A DNA stretch of 64,000 nucleotides from Promicromonospora soli (GCF_014653785.1 NZ_BNAS01000001.1:791898-855897), one strand, 5' to 3'. Shown: positions 17,726 to 26,787, numbered from the stretch's first letter. Program-made: numbers and translations. The notes: generated by a model from the letters alone, not told the origin.

Positions 17726-18604
17726 TCAGCCCAGGGTCTTCTCGAAGAACGCGTCCGCGTAGGGGTTGTCCTGGCTGTACGGCTCGATCTCCCGGTAGCC
17801 GGCCCGCCCGTACATGGCGATCGCCTCGGTCAGCACCCGGTTGGTGTCCAGCACGGCACGCGTGTAGCCGAGCCGGCGCGCCTCGTCCTCCAGGCGCCGC
17901 AGGAGCCGTGCGCCCAGCCCGGCGCCCCGCCAGCCCGTCGCCACCCACATGCGCTTGATCTCGCCCGTCGAGTCGTCGAACCGGCGCACTCCGCCGCACG
18001 CGACGGGGGCGCCGTCGCTGGTCGCCACCACGAACGCGCCGTCCGGCGCGCGGAGCGCGTCCGCGCCTTGGTCCGGTGGGTCGGGCACGAACCCGCCGGG
18101 GAAGCGCCGGTCGAGCTCGGCGTAATACTCCCCCAGCGCCGTGGTGGCCGCGTCGCTCACCGGGTGCACGACCCGCAGGTGCACTGTCGCCGCGCGGATC
18201 AGCAGGTCCGCGGTGCCGAGCGCCTCGTCCAGGCGCGCGCGCTGCCGCTCGGTGAGCGGTTCCAGCAGGCTGCGGGCCTTGCGTTCGGAGCGCGCGTCCA
18301 GCTCGCGGTACGCGGTCAGTCCGACGGCGGTGAGCGTCACCGCCCGACGACGCCGGTCGGCCGGGTCGGGCCGCACCTCGACGAGCCCCTCGTCGGCGAG
18401 CCGGGCCAGGAGCCGGGTCAGGTAGCCCGAGTCGAGGTCCAGCCGCTCGCGCAGCTCGCGGACCGCCGCGCCGTCGGGCCCCACCTCGAAGAGGAGGCGC
18501 GACGCGCCGAGCGGCCGCCCCGTCCCGAGGTAGGACTGCTCCAGGACGCCGATGCGCTGGGTGTAGCTGCGGTTGAAGCGGCGGACGGTTTCGACGGCAC
18601 CCAT
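17726..18604 (-). CDS. MarR regulator fused to GNAT acetyltransferase
   Basis: 292 residues. Residues 1 to about 145 are a MarR winged-helix domain (LDSGYLTRLLARLADEGLVE then the DPADRRRR wing). Residues from about 150 on are a GNAT acetyltransferase with the acetyl-CoA loop GWRGAGLGARLLRRLE. The fusion is a recognised architecture in which the substrate of acetylation is unknown. ATG 18604 was chosen over GTG 18631 because a palindrome sits directly upstream of the ATG. Confidence 0.88.
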   Translation of the reverse strand: MGAVETVRRFNRSYTQRIGVLEQSYLGTGRPLGASRLLFEVGPDGAAVRELRERLDLDSGYLTRLLARLADEGLVEVRPDPADRRRRAVTLTAVGLTAYRELDARSERKARSLLEPLTERQRARLDEALGTADLLIRAATVHLRVVHPVSDAATTALGEYYAELDRRFPGGFVPDPPDQGADALRAPDGAFVVATSDGAPVACGGVRRFDDSTGEIKRMWVATGWRGAGLGARLLRRLEDEARRLGYTRAVLDTNRVLTEAIAMYGRAGYREIEPYSQDNPYADAFFEKTLG

Positions 18605-18605
18605 A

Positions 18606-18625
18606 TCTCTGACTTTAGTCAGAGA
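18606..18625. promoter_or_regulatory. operator palindrome at MarR-GNAT start
   Basis: TCTCTGACT, two-base centre, AGTCAGAGA: nine paired bases on each side, one base upstream of the MarR-GNAT start codon. Placement at the start codon fits autorepression by the MarR domain. Confidence 0.55.
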
Positions 18626-18630
18626 ATCCA

Positions 18631-18657
18631 CCCGACGGAAGGGTGATGCCTCACCCG
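18631..18657 (+). repeat. left copy of inverted repeat flanking LuxR-MFS cassette
   Basis: Begins CCCGACG and ends GGTGATGCCTCACCCG. The reverse complement of 23075-23100 matches it at both ends (7 and 16 bases identical), differing only in a 3-4 base segment between. The core can also fold as a small hairpin (GGGTGA, loop TGCC, TCACCC). Confidence 0.7.
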
Positions 18658-18723
18658 AAACCGGCGAGCCACGTCGAGCGGCCTCGGCCTATCTTGCTGG
18701 GAGGTAAACCCTGGGAGCAGCAC

Positions 18724-21396
18724 ATGACGCACGCACTCGGCGGGGACCTGCTGAAAGACCGCACGACCGCACCCAGCCACGGTCTCCTGGCGACGGTCTA
18801 CCAGGCGAAGCTGCGTCCCGCCGTCAATCCCGAGTACCTCGTCCGGCGCCCCCGGCTCATCGAGCTGCTGGACACGGCGGTGAAGGCGCCGCTCACGCTC
18901 GTCGTCGCTCCGGCCGGCTCGGGCAAGACCGCCCTGCTCAGGGACTGGGTGGGGTGGACCGACCTGCCCCACGCATGGCTGGCCGTCGACGAGTCGGACC
19001 GTGACCCCGCACAGCTCTGGCTGAGCATCCTCGCCGCGCTCGACGGAATCGCTCCGGGGTGCGCGGAACCCGCCGGCAACCTGATCCGCCGCCGGCAGAC
19101 TCTTGTCGACGCCTTGGGGTCCCTGCTCGACGACCTCGAGTCGCGACCGTACGGCCCGCGCGTCCTCGTGATCGACGACCTCGAGCTGGTCGACGAGGTC
19201 GCGGTGACCGCGCAGCTGAGCATGTTTGTCCAGCACCTCCCGCGCTGGCTGCACGTCGTCATGGCGGGCCGGCACGTCCCGCAGCTCCCGGTCGACCGGC
19301 TGCGGGCCCGCGGAGTGCTCGGCGAGGTCCGCTTTTCCGAGCTGCGGTTCTCGTTCGACGAAGCGACCGAGATGCTTGCCCGCCTGGCTCCGGCGCTGCC
19401 ACCGCAGCAGGTCGCCGAGGCCGCTCGGCACGCCGGTGGCTGGGCCGCCAGCATCCAGCTGGCCGCGCTGGCGGCCCGGTCCGCCGACGCCCGGGCAACC
19501 CTCGACGCCCCGAGGCCCGACGAGGCACGACGGTACCTCGGCGACTATGTCTGGCACGAGGTGCTGAGCGGCGAACCCGCCGACGTCGTCGACGTCCTGG
19601 CCTCGGTATCCGTCGTCGACCGGGTCGAGCCCGGCCTCGCTCGCGTTCTCGCCGGCCGGCCCGACGCCCCCGAGCTGCTGGAGCAGGCCGAGGAACGCGG
19701 GCTGTTCGCCGCCCGCATCGAGCCGTCCGGGGCCTACGAGACGCACGCCCTGGTCCGGGATGCCCTCCTGGCCGAGCTGCGCCGCCGGGATCCGGAGCAC
19801 GTGGCAGAGCTCCACCGGCGCGCCGCGCGCTGGTACGAGAACGCGGGGCGGCCCGTCGCAGCGCTCGAGCACCTGCTGCGCGCCGGCCAGGACCGTGCTG
19901 CGCTGCGGCTGCTGGCCTCGTGCGTCCCGCAGCTCTACGACAGCGGGCGCGAGGCAACCGTCCGGCGCATTCTCCGGGCGATCCCCGCGAGCGCCGCCGA
20001 GGTCGACACCGCCGCGACGGTCGATCTCGCGTGGTGTCAGCTCTTCTCCGACCGGAACGCCTTCGTGCGGACCGTGGATACCCTCGCGGACCGAGACGAC
20101 GACGGGGTCGAGCCGGAGCCGTGGCTGCTCGCGCGGCTCGAGATGCTCCGCGGGGTCTCGGCGACGGTCTCCGGCGACTGGAGCGCCGGGGCGCGGTCCG
20201 CCCGGTCCGCTCTCACCAAGATCGGCGACCGGTGGCCGGTCGATCCCCTGTGCAGGTTCGGCTGGAACGTGCTGGCCCGCGACATCGCGCTCACCGAGCG
20301 GTGGGACGATGCCGGCCCCGAAGTACGCGAGGTGGCCCGCACGCTCAGCACCGTGCCGGAACGGCGGATCGCTTTCGAGGCCACCCGGGCCCTGGGGGTA
20401 GCACTGGCGGGGCGACCGGTCGAAGCCCTGCGTCTGGTGTACGGCACTCGCCGGGCGTCCGAGGCGGCGAACATGACGATGGCGCGGACCGAGCTCATGG
20501 CCGCCGAGGCGCTCGCGAACCGCGAGATCGGTGAGCAGTCGGCCGCGCTTCCCGTCCTGTCTCGCCTGGTCGAGACATCGTGCGACCCTGTTCCGCACTG
20601 TCGGCTGCTCGCGTGCCTCGAGCTGGCCCGGTCGTCGGTCGACGCCGGAGACACCAAGGCTGCGGAGCGCGCGTTCGGTGATGCTGCCGAGATCGCGGAA
20701 ACGGAGCTCAGCGGTCCTGGCAGCCGTGCCTTGCTGGCCCGCGCCGGCACCCTCCTGGCCCTGGCCGACAGCCGGCCGGACGAAGCTCGGCAGTGGGCCG
20801 CCGAGATCGACGACCCGTTCTGGGGCGCTGTCGAGACCGCGCGGGTGCTCGTCGCCGATGGTGACGTCGGGGCGGCGCGCGCCCTGCTGCACGAGGCCAC
20901 CCCGCGATGCGTGCGGCACCACGTGCTCCTCGATCTGCTGCTGAGCCGTACGGCCCACGATGCGGACGAGGCCGAGGCGGCCCTCCTGCGCGCCGTGCGG
21001 CTCGCCGCCGCGCACGGCCTTGTGCAGACCGTCGCGTCCGAGGGGACCGAGATCGTCGAGTCGATCGAGAGGCTCGCCTCGCAGGTGTCGAAGCCCTGGC
21101 TGGACCGGCTCCGCCGCCTCCCGCTCTCCGGAGCGACCCCGTCCCGGACTCCCCCGGTCGAGCTCGTCGAGGCCCTCACCGACCGGCAGCTGGGGATCCT
21201 GCGGATGCTGCCGAGCCGGCTCACCCTGCGGGAGATCGCCGACGAGCTGTTCATCTCGGTGAACACGCTCAAGTTCCACCTCAAGGTGATCTACCGCAAG
21301 CTGGGCTGCGGATCGCGGGCGGAGGCGGCTGAGATGGCGCGGGCCCTGATGAGCCGGCGCCGCAACGGTCGGCCGTCGAGCGGCTGGAGCCGCTGA
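18724..21396 (+). CDS. large ATP-binding LuxR-family regulator (MalT-like, STAND)
   Basis: 890 residues. The Walker A motif APAGSGKTALL is at 62-72 and a Walker B-like VLVIDDLELVD follows. A long helical repeat (TPR-like) middle comes next, then a C-terminal LuxR helix-turn-helix (LTDRQLGILRML to TLREIADELFISVNTLKFHL). Proteins of this type switch on transcription when an inducer permits ATP-bound oligomerisation. The ATG at 18724 follows GGGAGC. It precedes an exporter by 31 bases and probably controls it. Both genes lie between the inverted repeats. Confidence 0.9.
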   Translation: MTHALGGDLLKDRTTAPSHGLLATVYQAKLRPAVNPEYLVRRPRLIELLDTAVKAPLTLVVAPAGSGKTALLRDWVGWTDLPHAWLAVDESDRDPAQLWLSILAALDGIAPGCAEPAGNLIRRRQTLVDALGSLLDDLESRPYGPRVLVIDDLELVDEVAVTAQLSMFVQHLPRWLHVVMAGRHVPQLPVDRLRARGVLGEVRFSELRFSFDEATEMLARLAPALPPQQVAEAARHAGGWAASIQLAALAARSADARATLDAPRPDEARRYLGDYVWHEVLSGEPADVVDVLASVSVVDRVEPGLARVLAGRPDAPELLEQAEERGLFAARIEPSGAYETHALVRDALLAELRRRDPEHVAELHRRAARWYENAGRPVAALEHLLRAGQDRAALRLLASCVPQLYDSGREATVRRILRAIPASAAEVDTAATVDLAWCQLFSDRNAFVRTVDTLADRDDDGVEPEPWLLARLEMLRGVSATVSGDWSAGARSARSALTKIGDRWPVDPLCRFGWNVLARDIALTERWDDAGPEVREVARTLSTVPERRIAFEATRALGVALAGRPVEALRLVYGTRRASEAANMTMARTELMAAEALANREIGEQSAALPVLSRLVETSCDPVPHCRLLACLELARSSVDAGDTKAAERAFGDAAEIAETELSGPGSRALLARAGTLLALADSRPDEARQWAAEIDDPFWGAVETARVLVADGDVGAARALLHEATPRCVRHHVLLDLLLSRTAHDADEAEAALLRAVRLAAAHGLVQTVASEGTEIVESIERLASQVSKPWLDRLRRLPLSGATPSRTPPVELVEALTDRQLGILRMLPSRLTLREIADELFISVNTLKFHLKVIYRKLGCGSRAEAAEMARALMSRRRNGRPSSGWSR

Positions 21397-21427
21397 GCCG
21401 GCGTCGAGCGCGGGAAGGACGGACACG

Positions 21428-23065
21428 ATGACATCGGACACCGTCGGCCGCACGGCCGGCACGCCGAAGATCGTCCTGCCCACACTTGCCGCCGGTCAGT
21501 TCCTCATGACCCTCGACAGCTCGGTCATGAACGTCTCGATCGCCCAGGTCGCCGAGGACGTCGGCACCACCGTCACAGGGGTGCAGACGGCGATCACCCT
21601 CTACACGCTCGTGATGGCGACGACGATGATCACCGGCGGGAAGATCGGCACGATGATCGGCCGCCGCAGGGCGTTCTCGATCGGCTGCGTGATCTACGGG
21701 GCGGGCTCGCTGACCACGGCGCTCGCCCCCAACCTGGGGGTGCTCATCCTCGGGTGGTCGGTGCTGGAAGGACTCGGCGCCGCGCTCATCATGCCGGCGA
21801 TCGTCGCCCTGGTCGCGACGAACTTCGAGCCGTCCGGCCGGCCGCGCGCCTACGGCCTGGTGGCCTCTGCGGGAGCGATCGCCGTGGCAGCCGGACCACT
21901 GATCGGCGGCGCGGTGACGACCTACTGGACCTGGCGCCTGGTCTTTGCCGGCGAGGTGGTGGTCGTGCTGGTGATCCTCGTGCTGGCACGGCGGATCAAG
22001 GACACAGCCCCGGGCGGGCGCACGCCGTTCGACTTCGTGGGGGCCGTGCTGGCGGCGCTCGGCCTCGGCCTGGCGGTGTTCGGCGTGCTCCGCTCGAGCG
22101 AGTGGGGGTGGATCCTGGCCAAGCCCGGCGCGCCCGCCGTCGGCGGCATCTCGGCGACGCTGTGGCTGATCGTCGTCGGCCTGCTGGTGGTCCGGGCATT
22201 CTTCTGGTGGCAGGCGCGCAGGACGGAGCGCGGTCTTGAGCCGCTCGTCGACGTCACGCTGCTGCGCAATGCCCAGCTCACGGGTGGCCTGACGATGTTC
22301 CTGTTCCAGTTCCTTCTCCAGGCGGGAATGTTCTTCACCATCCCCCTCTACCTCTCGGTGGCGCTCGGGCTGAGCGCGTTCGAGACCGGCGTCCGCCTGC
22401 TGCCGCTGTCAGTGGCGCTGCTCGTGGCGGCGGTCGCCATCCCGAAGCTCCTGCCGAACGCGTCGCCACGCCGGGTGGTCGCCGCCGGCCTGGCCACCCT
22501 CCTCGGTGGGATCATCGCGCTGATCCTTGCGCTCGACCTGGGGGCCGGTCCGGAGATCGTGACCGTGCCCCTGCTGCTCGCCGGCCTCGGTGTGGGCGCC
22601 CTGTCCTCCCAGCTCGGCGCGGTCACCGTCTCCGCCGTCCCCGACCGGCTCAGCGGCGACGTCGGCGGGCTGCAGAACACGGCGACCAACCTCGGGGCGT
22701 CGCTAGGCACGGCCATCGCGGGCTCGGTACTGATCGGCGCCCTCACCACGACCTTCCTCGTCGGGATCGAGGGCAATCCCGCCGTACCGGAAGACCTCTC
22801 GTCGGCTGCCTCGGTCCAGCTCGTCGGGGGAGTGCCCTTCCTCTCCGACGACCAGGTGCGCAGCGGACTGACCGAGGCCGGGCTGCCCGAGGACCAGGTC
22901 ACCGCCATCGTCGACGAGAACGCGTCGGCACGCATCGACGGCCTGCGCACCAGCCTCGGGGTGCTCGCCGTCCTGGCGGCCGTCGCGATCTTCCTCACCC
23001 GGCTGCTGCCGACCCGCCCGGCGGGGAGCCGAAAGACCGCCGACGACCGCGAGAACACAGGCTAG
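21428..23065 (+). CDS. MFS multidrug exporter, DHA2 (14-TM) family
   Basis: 545 residues with about 14 membrane spans. LDSSVMNVSIAQVAEDVGTT near the N-terminus is the DHA2 motif D1 region, and GGKIGTMIGRRRAF is the MFS loop 2-3 motif A. The C-terminal extracytoplasmic insertion (about 430-500) is typical of actinobacterial antibiotic exporters. It uses the proton gradient to expel drugs or other hydrophobic compounds. It is probably co-transcribed with the LuxR regulator. Confidence 0.92.
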   Translation: MTSDTVGRTAGTPKIVLPTLAAGQFLMTLDSSVMNVSIAQVAEDVGTTVTGVQTAITLYTLVMATTMITGGKIGTMIGRRRAFSIGCVIYGAGSLTTALAPNLGVLILGWSVLEGLGAALIMPAIVALVATNFEPSGRPRAYGLVASAGAIAVAAGPLIGGAVTTYWTWRLVFAGEVVVVLVILVLARRIKDTAPGGRTPFDFVGAVLAALGLGLAVFGVLRSSEWGWILAKPGAPAVGGISATLWLIVVGLLVVRAFFWWQARRTERGLEPLVDVTLLRNAQLTGGLTMFLFQFLLQAGMFFTIPLYLSVALGLSAFETGVRLLPLSVALLVAAVAIPKLLPNASPRRVVAAGLATLLGGIIALILALDLGAGPEIVTVPLLLAGLGVGALSSQLGAVTVSAVPDRLSGDVGGLQNTATNLGASLGTAIAGSVLIGALTTTFLVGIEGNPAVPEDLSSAASVQLVGGVPFLSDDQVRSGLTEAGLPEDQVTAIVDENASARIDGLRTSLGVLAVLAAVAIFLTRLLPTRPAGSRKTADDRENTG

Positions 23066-23074
23066 CCGCGAGAC

Positions 23075-23100
23075 CGGGTGAGGCATCACCTCTCGTCGGG
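23075..23100 (-). repeat. right copy of inverted repeat flanking LuxR-MFS cassette
   Basis: Inverted relative to the copy at 18631-18657. It contains the stop codon of the CYTH-like gene and its last codons. The left copy therefore looks like a displaced copy of this gene end, or both are copies of a small hairpin element. Confidence 0.7.
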
Positions 23101-23880
23101 CTCACCGTCCCCGGCCGTCCGTTCGCCGTCCGGTGCCGTCAGAGCGGCGAGCACCGCCCGGGTCTTAGTCTCCTGCGGGGCACTCAGGTCGAGCCCTTTC
23201 CCCGCGAGGAGGGCCTTCGTCTCCGCGGCGGCCTGGAACGCCACATCGGGGGGTGCCTTCGTGGACAGCTCGAGGATCCGGGACCCGTCGGGCAGCATCC
23301 ACAGCTCGGCAACCAGGCGTCGCGGGTACCCCTTCGCCCGGAACCGGCACTTGAGCAGGTTGACCGGGCCGAGGACGACGAGGTCGTCGGCTCCGACGCC
23401 GTCCGGGAGGCGCTCGCTCAGCAGTCTCCGCTGGTCGTCGTCGAGCAGGCCGCGGATGCCGCGGGCGCCGGTCATCACCTTGCGCACCCGGCGGTCGGGG
23501 GCCTCGACGGTGAGCGAGCACGAGCAGGTGTAGCCGGCCGGTGACGCGTCCAGCTCGACCTTGAACCCATCGTGGTTCCGGAATCCCGCAGGGACGTCGG
23601 ACGGCACCGCCGGCCGGAGCTTGACCGTCAGGTCGGCGGGTCTGCGCTGGGTCCGCCGGGCGCGCAGCACCACTCCGGCCGACGAGAGCTGCAGGTCGGG
23701 GGTGTCGACGAACGCGACCTGGCGCAGGACCGCGTCCAGCGGGTCGATGCCCAGGAGCCGCACGGCGGAACGCTGGAAGTCGTCGGGGACGGTGAGCTTG
23801 AGCTCCACCGAGTCCACGTCGGGCAGGATCGCGAGCATGCCGGCGAGCTGCTCGGCGTCGTAGGTCGGGATGACGGACAT
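23086..23880 (-). CDS. CYTH-like domain protein
   Basis: 264 residues. VELKLTVPD near the N-terminus, then FVDTPDLQLSSAGVVLRARR and LTVKLRP, follow the strand pattern of the CYTH tunnel fold, which binds triphosphates or polyphosphate through Glu/Lys/Arg side chains. The classic ExExK is reduced to VELKLTV. An enzymatic role (adenylate cyclase, thiamine-triphosphatase, polyphosphate binding) cannot be chosen. ATG 23880 was chosen as the first start adjoining the domain. It is divergent from the DUF6325-like gene. Confidence 0.65.
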   Translation of the reverse strand: MSVIPTYDAEQLAGMLAILPDVDSVELKLTVPDDFQRSAVRLLGIDPLDAVLRQVAFVDTPDLQLSSAGVVLRARRTQRRPADLTVKLRPAVPSDVPAGFRNHDGFKVELDASPAGYTCSCSLTVEAPDRRVRKVMTGARGIRGLLDDDQRRLLSERLPDGVGADDLVVLGPVNLLKCRFRAKGYPRRLVAELWMLPDGSRILELSTKAPPDVAFQAAAETKALLAGKGLDLSAPQETKTRAVLAALTAPDGERTAGDGEPDER

Positions 23881-24023
23881 GGTGGCCTCCAGGTGTCTCT
23901 CACGATCGTGGACCCGGTGCGGGTTGCCGAGGACCACCCCCGCGCGGGTGGGCCTGGGCTACCCGCCCGGATGCCATGGTCGGCGGGAGAGCAGCACCCG
24001 ACAGCCACCCGAGGAGACCACTG

Positions 24024-24515
24024 ATGACCACGCAGGACGTGGGGCCCGAGCTCGAGGTCGGACCCATCGACTACCTTGCCCTCGAGTTCCCGGGCAGCAG
24101 GCTGCAGGGCAAGGGCCTGGCGGCGCTGCTCGACCTCGTCGAACGCGGGATCATCCGCATCCTCGACCTCAGGGTCGCGATGCGGACCGAGGCCGGCGAC
24201 ATCATGGCCGTCGCGCTCACCGATCTCGATCACGACGGCGAGCTGGACCTCGCCGTGTTCGAGGGCGCCAGCTCCGGGCTGCTCGGCGACGACGACCTCG
24301 GCGAGACCGCCGCCTTGATCGCCCCCGGTAACGCGGTCGGTCTCATCGTGTACGAGAACACCTGGGCCGGCCCGTTCGTGACGGCGATGCGGGAGGCCGG
24401 AGCGCAGGTGATCGCCAGCGGTCGCATCCCGGTCACGGACGTGATCGCGGCGCTCGACGCCCTCGAGGCGGAGCAGCCGCCCGAGGACACGACACAGACG
24501 GAAAGGACGACGTGA
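24024..24515 (+). CDS. DUF6325-like small acidic protein
   Basis: 163 residues. GPIDYLALEFPG at the N-terminus, LLDLVERGIIRILDLR and VIVYENTWA-type sequence (LIVYENTWAGPFVTAM) resemble the DUF6325/DUF1269-type stress-associated proteins. It is soluble and acidic. The ATG follows GAGGAGA. Its stop overlaps the start of the SHOCT gene (TGATG at 24513-24517), so both are translated together. Function unknown. Confidence 0.7.
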   Translation: MTTQDVGPELEVGPIDYLALEFPGSRLQGKGLAALLDLVERGIIRILDLRVAMRTEAGDIMAVALTDLDHDGELDLAVFEGASSGLLGDDDLGETAALIAPGNAVGLIVYENTWAGPFVTAMREAGAQVIASGRIPVTDVIAALDALEAEQPPEDTTQTERTT

Positions 24516-24793
24516 TGGGACTTCTCCGAGGCGTGGCACGCACCGCCGTCGTCGCCGGCACCGCCACTGCGGTGTCCAACCGGGTCTCGCGGCGCCAGGC
24601 CAACCGCTGGGCCGCGCAGGACCCTTATCAGCAGGCCTATGCAGAGCCCGCGCCGCAACCAGTCGCGGCCCCTGCCCCGCCGGCGGCCGACGACGTGTTC
24701 GCTCAGCTCGAGCGGCTCGGTCGCCTGCGTGACGACGGTGTGCTCACCGACGCCGAGTTCAGCGCGCAGAAAGCCAAGCTCCTTGCCGGATGA
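24515..24793 (+). CDS. SHOCT-domain small protein
   Basis: 92 residues. A short N-terminal hydrophobic/basic segment is followed by a Pro/Ala linker and a C-terminal SHOCT motif (FAQLERLGRLRDDGVLTDAEF then KAKLL). SHOCT modules mediate oligomerisation or membrane tethering. It is coupled to the DUF6325-like gene, a pairing common in actinobacteria. Confidence 0.85.
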   Translation: MGLLRGVARTAVVAGTATAVSNRVSRRQANRWAAQDPYQQAYAEPAPQPVAAPAPPAADDVFAQLERLGRLRDDGVLTDAEFSAQKAKLLAG

Positions 24794-24809
24794 GGCGTAG
24801 GAACTGACC

Positions 24810-24829
24810 ACCAGGCCTGCCGACCTGGT
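24810..24829 (+). promoter_or_regulatory. small hairpin before APC transporter gene
   Basis: ACCAGG, eight-base loop, CCTGGT in the 90-base gap between the SHOCT gene and the APC transporter. It is weak (6 bp) and could modulate readthrough. No T tract follows. Confidence 0.25.
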
Positions 24830-24883
24830 ATTGGAGCCGCGTCCGACGCGTCGCGGTGGAACTGTCCGAGACGGAGGCAGGTC

Positions 24884-26341
24884 ATGAATGCGATGGACGC
24901 TTCTCGACCGCCCGCGGCCGCGGCGCGGGCAAAGGTACCGGCGACAGCGTGGATCTCCTGGATCGCGCTCGCCATGATGACCACGAGCTCGGTGGCGAGC
25001 CTGCGGGCCGCGCCGACCATGGCGGTCTACGGGCTGGCGTGCGTGTTCCTCTACCTCGTGCCGGCCGTCGTGTTCCTGCTGCCCACGTCGCTCGTCTCGG
25101 CCGAGCTCGCCTCGGGCTGGAAGGGCGGCGTGTACAACTGGGTCGCGCGCGGCGTCTCCAAGCCGATGGGCTTTCTCGCCGTGTGGTGCCAGTTCGCGAT
25201 GACGATCTTCTACTACCCGAGCCTGCTCGGCTTCGTCGCGAGCACGCTCGCCTACGTCATCAACCCGGAGCTGGCGAGCAGCGGCGTGTGGACCGCGTGC
25301 GTCATCATCGTCGTCTACTGGAGCGGCGTCTGGGTCTCCTCGCGCGGGACCAAGGGTGTCGCCGGCCTCGCGAGCGGGGGCCTGATCATCGGCACCCTGA
25401 TCCCCGGCGTCGTGCTCGTGCTGCTCGGCACCTTGTTCCTCGGCCAGGGCAACGAGTCGGCGGCACCGATGACGGCCGAGAACATCTTCCCGGTGTGGGC
25501 AGGGCTCGCCAGCCTCGTACTCATCGTGAACAACTTCCTTTCCTACTCCGGCATGGAGATGAACGCGGTGCACGTCTCGTCGCTGAAGAACCCGGCGAAG
25601 GAGTTCCCGAAGGCGATGTTCCTGGCCATGGGAATGGTGCTGCTGATCTTCATCCTGCCCGCGCTGGCGATCAGCTGGGTGGTACCCGCGGAGGAGCTGT
25701 CGCTCACCGCGGGCGTGATGCAGGCCTTCGACGCGGTCTTCGCCAACTTCGGAGCGCAGTGGCTCACCCCGATCGTCGGGGTCATGCTGGTGGCCGCCTC
25801 GCTCGGCGGCATGCTCACCTGGCTGGCCGGCCCGTCGAAGGGCCTGCTGCTGATCTCCCGTCAGGAGGGCTACCTGCCACCGTTCCTGCAGCGGCTCAAC
25901 AAGAACGGCGTGCAGCAGAACATCCTGGTCGTCCAGGGCATCATCACGACAGTGATCGGCCTGATGTACGCGTTGATCCCCGACGTCTCGAGCGCCTACT
26001 GGATCTTCTCGGTCATCACGACGCAGGTGTACCTGATCATGTACCTGCTCATGTTCGTCGCAGCCATCGGGCTGCGGCGCAAGTACCCTGACCATCCGCG
26101 CGGCTTCCACGCACCGCTCCTGGGCACGCTCTGTGTCGTCGGCTTCGTCGCATCGCTCGCGGCCCTGCTCGTCGGATTCGTCCCGCCGTCCCAGTTCGGC
26201 GGTGGCAACGCCGGCATCTACTTCGTCATCGTCGGTGGCGGCGCTCTGGGCCTGGGGCTCCTGGTCCCGTACCTCTTCTATCGCCTGCGCAAGCCCTCGT
26301 GGAGGCAAGAAGCGACAACCGAGGGGGTGAGCCCGTCATGA
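24884..26341 (+). CDS. APC-superfamily amino acid antiporter (glutamate:GABA-antiporter-like)
   Basis: 485 residues with about 12 membrane spans. ATAWISWIALAMMTTSSVASLR in TM1, SAELASGWKGGVYNWV between TM2 and TM3, and YSGMEMNAVHVSSLKNP in the TM6 region fit the glutamate:GABA antiporter branch of the APC superfamily. Such proteins exchange an amino acid for its decarboxylated or related product. No decarboxylase is adjacent. Its stop overlaps the next ATG by 4 nt, opening a three-step coupled operon. Confidence 0.85.
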   Translation: MNAMDASRPPAAAARAKVPATAWISWIALAMMTTSSVASLRAAPTMAVYGLACVFLYLVPAVVFLLPTSLVSAELASGWKGGVYNWVARGVSKPMGFLAVWCQFAMTIFYYPSLLGFVASTLAYVINPELASSGVWTACVIIVVYWSGVWVSSRGTKGVAGLASGGLIIGTLIPGVVLVLLGTLFLGQGNESAAPMTAENIFPVWAGLASLVLIVNNFLSYSGMEMNAVHVSSLKNPAKEFPKAMFLAMGMVLLIFILPALAISWVVPAEELSLTAGVMQAFDAVFANFGAQWLTPIVGVMLVAASLGGMLTWLAGPSKGLLLISRQEGYLPPFLQRLNKNGVQQNILVVQGIITTVIGLMYALIPDVSSAYWIFSVITTQVYLIMYLLMFVAAIGLRRKYPDHPRGFHAPLLGTLCVVGFVASLAALLVGFVPPSQFGGGNAGIYFVIVGGGALGLGLLVPYLFYRLRKPSWRQEATTEGVSPS

Positions 26342-26787
26342 GCACCGTCGACGAGACGCAGCCCCGAAGCGAGCGCTGGATCCTGTACCTGGTGGTGGGC
26401 ATAGCAATCGGCGCCATGATCGTGCTCGCCCTGGTCTTCCACCGTGCAGCCGACCAGACCCGGGAGGCCGAGGCGAAGGCTGACGAGCTGATCCAGGCGC
26501 TCGTCGACGCGGGCGCCACAGCCACACTGTCGCAGGAACAGATCGTCGCAGTGCTCGGCGAGGACGGCGGAGCGACGTGCGCCAACCCGAACGACGCCCT
26601 GAGCAGGTCGACGCTGAATGCGCAGCTCACCAACGGCGCCGCCGGGCCCGGCGCGCGCCCCGTCATCTCGGACCGTGACATCCTGCGGGGGCAGCTCCTG
26701 ATCATCGAGATCTACTGCCCGGACGAGCTGCCGGAGTTCGAGGAGTTCGTGGCAGGCCTTGAGACGGACGAGGTGGCCGGCTCATGA
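26338..26787 (+). CDS. unknown single-pass membrane protein in antiporter operon
   Basis: 149 residues. A short cytoplasmic N-terminus, one membrane helix (about 15-36, ILYLVVGIAIGAMIVLALVF) and a soluble outer domain with two cysteines (TCANPNDAL and EIYCPDEL) that could form a disulfide. I do not recognise the family. It overlaps the antiporter and the M20 peptidase genes by 4 nt each, so it is made together with both and may be an accessory subunit. Confidence 0.75.
   Translation: MSTVDETQPRSERWILYLVVGIAIGAMIVLALVFHRAADQTREAEAKADELIQALVDAGATATLSQEQIVAVLGEDGGATCANPNDALSRSTLNAQLTNGAAGPGARPVISDRDILRGQLLIIEIYCPDELPEFEEFVAGLETDEVAGS

Noticed and set aside
18619-21483. 954-codon open frame opposite the LuxR-type regulator
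   Set aside because: Antisense to a gene with Walker and HTH motifs; no domain of its own.
18631-23100. Reading the inverted-repeat-flanked cassette as a transposon
   Set aside because: There is no transposase or recombinase gene inside and no target-site duplication could be seen.
24230-26308. 692-codon open frame opposite the APC antiporter
   Set aside because: His/Asp/Arg-rich shadow of a membrane protein; no domain.
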